Source: Streptomyces sp. NBC_00370 (GTDB taxonomy: Bacteria > Actinomycetota > Actinomycetes > Streptomycetales > Streptomycetaceae). From it: DNA of 64,000 nt. A model generated the notes under the pieces. The model saw nothing but the letters and a program-made list of their open reading frames with translations. It was not told where the DNA came from and made no database searches. A program made the position numbers and the translations under genes. The stretch is taken from positions 8,378,001-8,442,000 of the forward strand of contig NZ_CP107968.1 in the NCBI RefSeq assembly GCF_036084755.1, read 5' to 3'. How positions within the stretch are numbered: position 1 is the stretch's first letter; the number at the start of each line of letters is the position of its first letter. Positions 26,527 through 33,637 of the stretch are shown here, piece by piece.

Positions 26527-27573
26527 GTGGAACGCGTCGTCCAGTTCACCGGCCCGCGACAGGTCGAAGTCGCCGAGCACGACAGCGCCCCGCTGCCCCC
26601 GGGCCATCTCCGGGTGCGTACGCGCTACTCGGGTGTGTCGGCGGGCACCGAACTCACCGCGTATCGCGGCACCAACCCCTACCTGACCCGCACCTGGGAC
26701 CCGGAGGCGCGGATCTTCCGGGACGGCGCCGCCGGCATCGAGTACCCCGTCGCCGGCTGGGGCTACTCGGAGGTCGGCGAGGTGACCGAGATCTCGGACG
26801 AACTCACCGGCACACCGGGACTGCCGGCCGTCGGCGACCTGGTCTGGGGCATCTGGGGCCACCGCAGCGAAGGCATCGTCCCGGTGGAACGGATGATCGG
26901 GCACACCCTCCCGGCGGGCCTCGACCCGCTCGCCGGCACCTTCGCCCGGGTCGGCGCCATCGCGTACAACGCGGTCCTGGCCTCCGACATCCACGTCGGC
27001 GAGGACGTCGCCATCTTCGGCCAGGGTGTCATCGGACTGCTCACCACCCGGCTCGCCCAGCTCAACGGCGGCCGGGTGACAGCGGTCGACGCCCTGGACG
27101 GGCGGCTCGACACCGCACGCCGGTACGGCGCGACCACCACCCTGAACGCCGTCGCCGGGGGCGTCGCCGAGGCGATCCGCGCCGCCACAGAAGAGCGGGG
27201 CGCGGACGTCGCCATCGAGATCAGTGGTGTGTACCCGGCCCTCCACGAGGCGGTGCGCTCCGTCACCGTCGGTGGCCGCGTCGTCGCCTCCGGGTTCTAC
27301 CAGGGGGACGCCATCGGTCTGCGCCTCGGCGACGAGTTCCATCACAACCGCGTACAGCTGATCTGTTCCCAGATCGGTGGTGTGCCACCGCAGCTCTCCG
27401 GCCGCTGGACCGTGGAGCGTCTCCAGCGCACCTTCCTGGCACTCGTCGCCGAAGGCCGTGTCGACGTGACCTCACTCGTCAGCCATGTCGTACCGGCCGA
27501 CGAAGCGGCCGAAGCCTATGTCCTGCTGGACGAGCGTCCCGCCGACGCCCTCCAGGTCATCCTGGAATTCTGA
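26527..27573 (+). CDS. Zinc-independent-type MDR dehydrogenase
   Basis: This 348-residue medium-chain dehydrogenase/reductase has the GroES-like entry RYSGVSAGTELTAYRG, in which the usual catalytic-zinc Cys is replaced (SGVSAGTE), and a cofactor domain with VAIFGQGVIGLLTTRLAQ. The structural zinc cysteine cluster is absent. Proteins of this subtype act on sugar or polyol alcohol groups and often sit beside Gfo/Idh enzymes. GTG 26527 is chosen because GGAG (26517-26520) lies 6 nt upstream; the frame is open to 26476. It heads an operon with the isomerase and two glycosidases. Confidence 0.8.
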   Translation: MERVVQFTGPRQVEVAEHDSAPLPPGHLRVRTRYSGVSAGTELTAYRGTNPYLTRTWDPEARIFRDGAAGIEYPVAGWGYSEVGEVTEISDELTGTPGLPAVGDLVWGIWGHRSEGIVPVERMIGHTLPAGLDPLAGTFARVGAIAYNAVLASDIHVGEDVAIFGQGVIGLLTTRLAQLNGGRVTAVDALDGRLDTARRYGATTTLNAVAGGVAEAIRAATEERGADVAIEISGVYPALHEAVRSVTVGGRVVASGFYQGDAIGLRLGDEFHHNRVQLICSQIGGVPPQLSGRWTVERLQRTFLALVAEGRVDVTSLVSHVVPADEAAEAYVLLDERPADALQVILEF

Positions 27574-27597
27574 GATTCTGAAAGGCCCTGATCTCTG

Positions 27598-28398
27598 ATG
27601 CTCAAGACCGCTTGCCAGGAGCAGTTGCTGCCCGGGGACACCCTCCAGGAGAAGTGGGAGTTCGCGACGGCCGCCGGGTTCGACGCCATCGAACTGCGCG
27701 CCCGAGGCGACCTCCACTTCGAGAGCCGGCTGCCCGAGCTGCGCCAGGCCCTCGCCGACGGTGTGGTCATGCCGACCGTTTGCGTGGACATGCTCCACTT
27801 CTTCGGTGCCTTCGACGCGGACCTGCGCCGCGACGCGATCGTCCAGATGAAGTCCCAGCTCACCGTGATCGCCGAGCTGGGCGGGCTCGGTGCCCAGACA
27901 CCCGCGTCCTACGGGATGTTCTCCACGCGTCTGCCGCCGTTCCAGCCGCCGCGCGGCGCCGAGGAGGAGCGCACGGTGCTGCTGGAGGGACTCACCGAAC
28001 TCGGCGAGCACGCACGGCGCGAGGGAGTGTCCCTGTTCCTCGAACCGCTCAACCGGTACGAGGACCACATGGTCAACCGGCTGGAGCAGGCGGCCGAGTT
28101 GATCCGTGCCGTCGGCCTCGACTCGGTGAAGATCGGCATCGACAGCTATCACATGAACATCGAGGAGAGCGATCCCGCTGCCGCGATCATCGCCGCCGCG
28201 CCCTACATCGGACACGCGCAGGTCAGCGACTCCAACCGGTTCCAGCCCGGCGCCGGGCACCTCGACTGGCCGGCCTGGCTCGGCGCTCTGCACGCCGTCG
28301 GCTACGACGGCTACCTCGCCGCCGAATGCAGGCTCACCGGCGACCCCGTCGAGGCCGTCCGCTCCATCCCCGCCTTCCTCCACAGGTCCGGCGCGTGA
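27598..28398 (+). CDS. Sugar phosphate isomerase/epimerase (AP endonuclease 2-like TIM barrel)
   Basis: This 266-residue protein has the xylose-isomerase-like TIM-barrel pattern: EKWEFATAAGFDAIELRARGDLHF near the start, LFLEPLNRYEDHMVNRLEQA (metal-binding Glu), KIGIDSYHMNIEES (Asp and His) and GHAQVSDSNRFQPGAGHLDW (metal-binding His and Asp). These match the divalent-metal site of the family. Substrates include keto-sugars, inosose and 3-keto-glycosides. The stop overlaps the next GTG (GTGA). It likely works with the MDR and Gfo/Idh dehydrogenases on an oxidised sugar intermediate. Confidence 0.88.
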   Translation: MLKTACQEQLLPGDTLQEKWEFATAAGFDAIELRARGDLHFESRLPELRQALADGVVMPTVCVDMLHFFGAFDADLRRDAIVQMKSQLTVIAELGGLGAQTPASYGMFSTRLPPFQPPRGAEEERTVLLEGLTELGEHARREGVSLFLEPLNRYEDHMVNRLEQAAELIRAVGLDSVKIGIDSYHMNIEESDPAAAIIAAAPYIGHAQVSDSNRFQPGAGHLDWPAWLGALHAVGYDGYLAAECRLTGDPVEAVRSIPAFLHRSGA

Positions 28399-29771
28399 CG
28401 ACGCCCCTCTCCGGCACACTCATGACAACCCCCGCACACCCACTCACCGGTACGGAACTGCGCACCCTGCGCAACGAGGCGGCCCGTGTCCTGTTCACCA
28501 ACTGGACAGGCACCTCCACCGTCCCCTCGGCCACGCTCTACCCGCACCAGTGGAGCTGGGACTCCGCCTTCATCGCGATCGGGCTACGCCATCTCTCCCC
28601 GCGCAGAGCCCAGTTGGAGCTGGAGACACTGCTGGGCGCGCAGTGGCACGACGGTCGCGTCCCGCACATCGTCTTCAACCCCTCGGTCCCGCTCGACTCG
28701 TACTTCCCGAGCCCGGACTTCTGGCGCTCGTCCACGGCAGGTGCCGAAGCGGGGGCGCCGCGCGGGGTCGAGACCTCGGGCATCGTGCAACCGCCGGTCC
28801 ACGCCCTGGCCGCCCGGCTCGTCCACGAGGCCGACCCGGACGCCTCGCGTCGCCGGAACTTCCTGCGCCGGATCTACCCCAAGCTGACAGCGTGGCACGC
28901 CTACCTCATGGAGAACCGGGACATCGGGCGGCACGGTCTGGTGTCGGTGATCCACCCGTGGGAGCCCGGTATGGACAACAGCCCTTGCTGGGACGGTCCG
29001 TTGTCCCGCGTCGAGCCGGCTCCCGCCTCCTCGTTCCGTCGCGCCGACCTCGTCCACTCGGATGCGGCGGACCGGCCGACGGACCTGGACTACGGGCGCT
29101 ACGTCCGCCTCGCGGCGACCTACCGGAACAACGGCTACCGGGACGCCGGAACACCTCACCCGTTCGTGGTCGAAGACCCGGGCTTCAACGCGCTGCTCAT
29201 CGCCTCCGAACACGCACTCGCCGCCATCGCCGAAACGCTCGGCGAAGACCCCCGCCCCCACCGGGCACGCGCCGAAAAGCTGACGACGGCCCTGGTGAAC
29301 CGGTTGTGGAGCCCGCAGGACGAGCTGTTCCTCTGCTACGACGTCCGGGCAGGCGGCCTGATCGACGCGAAGAGCGTGACGGGCCTGCTGCCCCTGCTGG
29401 TCCCCGGACTGCCCGACGACATCGCGAAGGCGCTGCAACGCACCGCGGCCGGGGAGCACTTCGGGCTCGGCTCCACGACCGCGCTCGTCCCCAGCTACGA
29501 CCTGCGGGGGCAGGCCTACGACCCGGCACGCTACTGGCGCGGCCCCGCCTGGTTCAACATCAACTGGGTCGTCGAGCGCGGACTGCGCCAGTACGGTGCC
29601 CTCCACAGCGCCGACACGCTGACCCGGGCCGTCCTCGCCTCGTCCGCCGCATCGGGATTCGCCGAGTACGTGGACCCGCGCACCGGCCAGGCGCGCGGCA
29701 CGACCAGTTTCAGCTGGACAGCGGCCGTCGTCCTCGATCTGCTGGGCCGCACCATGGAGGAAGACCGATGA
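28395..29771 (+). CDS. MGH1/GH63-like glycoside hydrolase
   Basis: This 458-residue cytoplasmic protein has an (alpha/alpha)6-barrel glycosidase pattern: PHQWSWDSAFIAIGLRHLSP near residue 40, VIHPWEPGMDNSPCWD around residue 180, and YWRGPAWFNINWVVERGL near residue 380. These resemble mannosylglycerate/glucosylglycerate hydrolases and GH63 glucosidases, including the general-acid Asp region and WEPGMDNS. GTG 28395 overlaps the isomerase stop; ATG 28422 is an in-frame alternative without ribosome site. No signal peptide is present, so it acts on an imported glycoside. Confidence 0.82.
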   Translation: MTTPLSGTLMTTPAHPLTGTELRTLRNEAARVLFTNWTGTSTVPSATLYPHQWSWDSAFIAIGLRHLSPRRAQLELETLLGAQWHDGRVPHIVFNPSVPLDSYFPSPDFWRSSTAGAEAGAPRGVETSGIVQPPVHALAARLVHEADPDASRRRNFLRRIYPKLTAWHAYLMENRDIGRHGLVSVIHPWEPGMDNSPCWDGPLSRVEPAPASSFRRADLVHSDAADRPTDLDYGRYVRLAATYRNNGYRDAGTPHPFVVEDPGFNALLIASEHALAAIAETLGEDPRPHRARAEKLTTALVNRLWSPQDELFLCYDVRAGGLIDAKSVTGLLPLLVPGLPDDIAKALQRTAAGEHFGLGSTTALVPSYDLRGQAYDPARYWRGPAWFNINWVVERGLRQYGALHSADTLTRAVLASSAASGFAEYVDPRTGQARGTTSFSWTAAVVLDLLGRTMEEDR

Positions 29772-31723
29772 CACAACAGGGTCGGCTGCTGGTGCACGCG
29801 GGCACGTTCGCCGTCCTCGATGCCCAGGGGGACGCGCACGGCGGTCACGGGACCACCCCGGACGGCCTGTTCGTCTACGACGGCAGGCATCTGAGCCGCT
29901 GGGAGCTGAGCATCGACGGCGCCGCACCTCAAACACTGGTGGCGGCAGGACAGGACGAGGACACCACTGCCGTACTGACTCCTGCCGGCACCCGGGACGA
30001 GCCGCCCCGTTGCACTCTCTTCCGGCAACAGACCCTGCGCGAAGGGGTTCTGACGGAACAGATCCATGTCCTGAGCAACGTCGCCCACACCACGGACATA
30101 CTGATCACCCTCCACGTCGACGTGGACTTCGCCGACCAGTTCGAGCTGCGCACCGACCGCCGCACCTACCCGAAACCGGGAGCCACCCGAACGGTCACCG
30201 ACAGCCGCGACGGCGTCACCTTTGCCTACTTGCGCGAGGCATGGCACGCGACAACGGTGATCACGGCACAGCCTGCACCCGTCATCACGGCGCCAACGCC
30301 CGAGGGCACGTCCAGGCTGCTCAGCTGGCAACTCACCCTCCCCGGACACGGCAGCGCGGACCTCACCGTGACAGTCGCGCCCCGGGCGGGCGGCACCGAC
30401 CGTACGGACGACCGAGCACCCACCCGAAGCACGGCCGGCCACGGCCGAAACCGCCCAGCCGCAGGGGAGTTGGCCCACGAGCAAGCGCTCACCACGCCTG
30501 GCGCCCACCCGGACCTGGCCCGTGCCTGCTCCCAAGGTCTCACCGACCTCGACCGGCTACGCGTCCCGGCCACCGGCCCGGACGGTGAGACCCTGTACGT
30601 GCCGGGAGCGGGTGTGCCGTGGTTCCTGACGTTGTTCGGCCGCGACTCGCTGCTGACCTCGTACTTCGCCCTGCCCTACCGGCCGGGACTCGCCAACGCC
30701 ACACTCCTCGCGCTCGCGGCGACACAGGCGACGGCGTACGACGCCGGCCGGATCGCCGAGCCCGGGAAGATCGTCCACGAGATCCGGCACGGTGAACTCG
30801 CCCACTTCGGCCAGGTCCCGTACGGCCGTTACTACGGCTCCGTCGACAGCACCCCGCTCTTTCTCGTGCTGCTCCACGCCTATGTCGACCGGACGGCTGA
30901 CACCGCACTCGCCCTCCAGCTGGAGCGGCACGCCCGCGCGGCCGTGGAGTGGATGTTCCGCGACGGCGGGCTCGACGGCGCCGGCTATCTCGTCTACGAG
31001 GCCGACGAGAAGGGCCTCCTCAACCAGAACTGGAAGGACTCCGCCGGCGCCATCTGCTTCGCCGACGGAACCCAGGCATCCGGCGCCATCGCCGCGGCGG
31101 AAGTACAGGGTTACGCCTACGACGCGCTCCGCCGCACCGCGGCTCTGGCACGAACGGTATGGCAGGACACGACGTATGCCGACCGACTGGAGTCCGCGGC
31201 GACCCGACTGCGCGAGCGGTTCCGCGACGACTTCTGGATGCCGGCCCGGAACTTCCCCGCGCTCGCCCTGGACGGCGACGGGCGGCAGGCCGACGCGCTT
31301 GCCTCGGACGCCGGGCATCTGCTGTGGTCGGGCATCCTGGACACCGACGACGCCCGAGCGGTCGGCCGACGCCTGCTCGAACCCGACTTCTTCTCCGGCT
31401 GGGGCATCCGCACCCTGGCGGCCGGCCAGACGTCGTACCACCCCCTGTCGTACCACCGCGGCAGCATCTGGCCGCACGACAACGCGGTCATCGTCCTGGG
31501 GATGGCGCGCAGCGGCCTGCACGACGAGGCCGCGGCAGTGACCGGGGGCCTGCTCGACGTCGCGGCCCAGCACGGTCATCGGCTGCCCGAGGTCATCTCC
31601 GGCTACGGACGTGAGGAGGCGCAGCGCGCCGTCCCCTACCCGCACGCCAACTCCCCCCAGGCGTGGGCAGCGGCGACCCCCCTCGCTCTGCTCACGGCGT
31701 CGGCCGGGCGTACGGAATCCTGA
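29768..31723 (+). CDS. Glycogen-debranching-type amylo-alpha-1,6-glucosidase family protein
   Basis: This 651-residue protein starts with a beta-rich domain typical of the glycogen debranching N-terminal family (LFVYDGRHLSRWELSIDG, LHVDVDFADQFELR). From about residue 275 it has an (alpha/alpha)6 barrel with PWFLTLFGRDSLLTSYFALPY, QNWKDS, WGIRTLA and YHRGSIWPHDNAVI, hallmarks of this group. The linker near residues 210-235 is rich in Thr, Arg and Gly. ATG 29768 overlaps the previous stop (ATGA). It lacks a signal peptide. With the GH63-like enzyme it should release glucose-type units from the imported oligosaccharide. Confidence 0.85.
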   Translation: MTQQGRLLVHAGTFAVLDAQGDAHGGHGTTPDGLFVYDGRHLSRWELSIDGAAPQTLVAAGQDEDTTAVLTPAGTRDEPPRCTLFRQQTLREGVLTEQIHVLSNVAHTTDILITLHVDVDFADQFELRTDRRTYPKPGATRTVTDSRDGVTFAYLREAWHATTVITAQPAPVITAPTPEGTSRLLSWQLTLPGHGSADLTVTVAPRAGGTDRTDDRAPTRSTAGHGRNRPAAGELAHEQALTTPGAHPDLARACSQGLTDLDRLRVPATGPDGETLYVPGAGVPWFLTLFGRDSLLTSYFALPYRPGLANATLLALAATQATAYDAGRIAEPGKIVHEIRHGELAHFGQVPYGRYYGSVDSTPLFLVLLHAYVDRTADTALALQLERHARAAVEWMFRDGGLDGAGYLVYEADEKGLLNQNWKDSAGAICFADGTQASGAIAAAEVQGYAYDALRRTAALARTVWQDTTYADRLESAATRLRERFRDDFWMPARNFPALALDGDGRQADALASDAGHLLWSGILDTDDARAVGRRLLEPDFFSGWGIRTLAAGQTSYHPLSYHRGSIWPHDNAVIVLGMARSGLHDEAAAVTGGLLDVAAQHGHRLPEVISGYGREEAQRAVPYPHANSPQAWAAATPLALLTASAGRTES

Positions 31724-31738
31724 CGTTCCGTACGCCCG
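31705..31738 (+). terminator. Hairpin embedding the operon stop codon
   Basis: Arms 31705-31717 and 31726-31738 are perfect 13-bp reverse complements with an 8-nt loop, and the TGA of the last operon gene (31721-31723) lies in the loop. A second GC-rich stem (GCCGCC/GGCGGC) follows within 20 bp. It is a strong candidate terminator. Confidence 0.75.
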
Positions 31739-32179
31739 CCGCCGCTCGCGGCGGCCAGGGCGGTTGCCTCTCTGGTCCGGTATCGAATCAAGGCTCTTTC
31801 CCTTCACGGATTGTCGGCAGAGCCGTCAGCGGACCTGTCGGTCTAGGTGACTCATGCCGACACGAAGGGCGCTGGCTGTGTTGTAGGCGTCGATCCGGGT
31901 CGAAGCGGTAGTCCCCACGGCCGGAGACGGTCTGCCCGAGGCGCGGACCGCCTTGAGGGTGAGCTCCTGGTATTCCGGCTGCGGGGGCCGTGAGCGGGGC
32001 GCGGCCTCGGCCCTGGGGGTGACCCGGTTTCGGGCCGTTACACGCGACGGAAAGCGGTGTGACCGAGATGCTGATTGGGGAAATCCGTTGATGCCGCGTC
32101 ACCGGCGCCGTTACTCTGGGGCATCGATCTGTTGCACCACGTGCGCGGATTGAACGGACCCCTGGAGGGTGGCGCGCGG
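31739..32179 (+). promoter_or_regulatory. Intergenic region with promoter for the CHAT operon
   Basis: This 440-bp gap has no convincing gene. TTGATG (32088-32093) and TACTCT (32112-32117), 18 bp apart, form a plausible housekeeping-type promoter about 60 bp before the first operon gene. TGGAGGG (32163-32169) is its ribosome site. The left part of the gap shows nothing recognisable. Confidence 0.45.
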
Positions 32180-32872
32180 ATGTCGGTCGACGGAAACCTG
32201 GGCAAGGCGTTGCGGTTCTGGGAACAGGGGCGCGAGTACGAGGACGCAGGCCGGTTGGTGCTTGCCAGCCGCTCGTACACCCGCGGTCTGGGCAGCTTCC
32301 TCTCGTACGTGAAACTCGCCCGCACGCCGGAACTGGCGCCCGCCTACTACGCGTTCGGTTCCCTCGGCAGGGAGACCGCCCGGCTGTTGATCGAAGCGAG
32401 CCCGCGCGATGCGGTGCGCAACGCCCGGATGGCATTGGCCGCCTCGCACCTCGCGGACCCCTCCGGAGGGCAGCTTCCGCGGATCGAAGGGGCGGTGCGG
32501 GACGACCGTCATCCGCCGCTCTACCAGCTCACGCTGGGCTCGCGGGGACCGGAACTCACCCCGGAGACACGGATCGCGGGCGCGGCCGACGCGCGGGATC
32601 TGCTGGCCTCCCTGCTCGGATCGGATGCCACATGGCACGGTGCCCGGAACCTTTGGCCAATCGGCAGCGGCCCGCGGCTGGGACCGGGTCCGGTCGGCTA
32701 TTGGAAGGAGAAGCAGCGCTTCATGCAGGCGACGATGCCCAGCTGTGCGGGGTTCGACAGCTCCGGGGAGCGTGACCGGTTGACGGCAGAGGCGGCGGCC
32801 ATCCACGCCGAACTGCACAGGCTCGCCGTGGGATTCAAGGCGGGGAAGGACCCGAAGCGAGGTGCGGAATGA
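32180..32872 (+). CDS. Unknown protein A of the CHAT operon
   Basis: This 230-residue soluble protein has no signal peptide or membrane helix. It is mainly helical, begins MSVDGNLGKALRFWEQGREY, and has the segments ARMALAASHLADP (about residue 84), LTPETRIAGAADARDLL (about residue 128) and the late motif TMPSCAGFDSSGE (about residue 186). The same three motifs occur in the same order in the next gene, so the two are diverged paralogues. ATG 32180 has TGGAGGG about 10 nt upstream; the frame is open further upstream but with no better start. Its stop overlaps the next ATG. Function unknown; operon position suggests a partner or substrate of the CHAT protease. Confidence 0.78.
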   Translation: MSVDGNLGKALRFWEQGREYEDAGRLVLASRSYTRGLGSFLSYVKLARTPELAPAYYAFGSLGRETARLLIEASPRDAVRNARMALAASHLADPSGGQLPRIEGAVRDDRHPPLYQLTLGSRGPELTPETRIAGAADARDLLASLLGSDATWHGARNLWPIGSGPRLGPGPVGYWKEKQRFMQATMPSCAGFDSSGERDRLTAEAAAIHAELHRLAVGFKAGKDPKRGAE

Positions 32873-33630
32873 GCCGCCGGGACGTGCGAGCTTCCCTGCA
32901 GCCCGCGCTCGCCGCCTGGCGGCAGGCGCGAGTCGCCGCCGACGGTTTCGACGCGCGGCGTACCGGCCTCGCCTATCACCTTGCGGTCAACCGCCTGCAC
33001 TGGCATGTCGATTTGCTCAGGACCGGCCCCCGCCCCCAGGCTGAGGTCCGGGACGAAGTGAGCGCAGCGTGCCACGCGTTGACAGTCCTGAGCCAGGAGT
33101 CCATCGCGGCGGCCACGGTTCTGGGAGCCCATCGGTACGCTGTGATCCACTCACGCATCGCCCTCGCCGCCGGGCACCTCGCTGATCCCACGCACGGCGA
33201 TCCCGCGCACGTCGTCCGGGAGCTGGAAGGGCCCGCGCTCGAGCGTTTCGACCCGCACGGGATCGGTGACGTCACCCCGGCGGAGCGAATCGCGAGCGCC
33301 GCCGACGTCCGCATGGTCATGGCCCGCATGATCGCCGAACACCCGCCCGCCGCAGGTGTCAGGGGTAGACGGTGGCTGGTCACGGAAGACGCCGGCACCG
33401 GAATCGCCGCCGCCTACCGAGACCGGCGCGCCTTCCGCAGAGCCGTACTGCCTAGTTGTGCAGGCCTGGACGCGGTGGGGGAGGCGATACGACTCGGTTC
33501 TGAAAGTGTTGCGCTACGTGCCGCACTGGCCCGCCGTACGACCGGTCGCTCCGCGGAATACGAGAGCGCCCGGCAGGAGCTGGTGGTGCTCTCTGGCAGG
33601 CTCGGCGTGCCGACGCCGGCCGTGGAGTGA
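32869..33630 (+). CDS. Unknown protein B of the CHAT operon, paralogue of A
   Basis: This 253-residue soluble helical protein begins MSRRDVRASLQPALAAWRQA. It shares with protein A the motifs SRIALAAGHLADP, VTPAERIASAADVR and VLPSCAGLDAVGE, spaced similarly, while the N-terminal ~90 residues differ (A has FWEQGREYEDAGR, B has LAYHLAVNRLHWHVDLL). ATG 32869 overlaps the stop of A by 4 nt, and the CHAT gene starts 7 bp after its stop, so all three should be co-translated. The invariant PSCAG-(F/L)-D stretch is the most striking shared element and could be a cleavage or binding site. No known family was recognised. Confidence 0.78.
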   Translation: MSRRDVRASLQPALAAWRQARVAADGFDARRTGLAYHLAVNRLHWHVDLLRTGPRPQAEVRDEVSAACHALTVLSQESIAAATVLGAHRYAVIHSRIALAAGHLADPTHGDPAHVVRELEGPALERFDPHGIGDVTPAERIASAADVRMVMARMIAEHPPAAGVRGRRWLVTEDAGTGIAAAYRDRRAFRRAVLPSCAGLDAVGEAIRLGSESVALRAALARRTTGRSAEYESARQELVVLSGRLGVPTPAVE

Positions 33631-33637
33631 GGCACCG

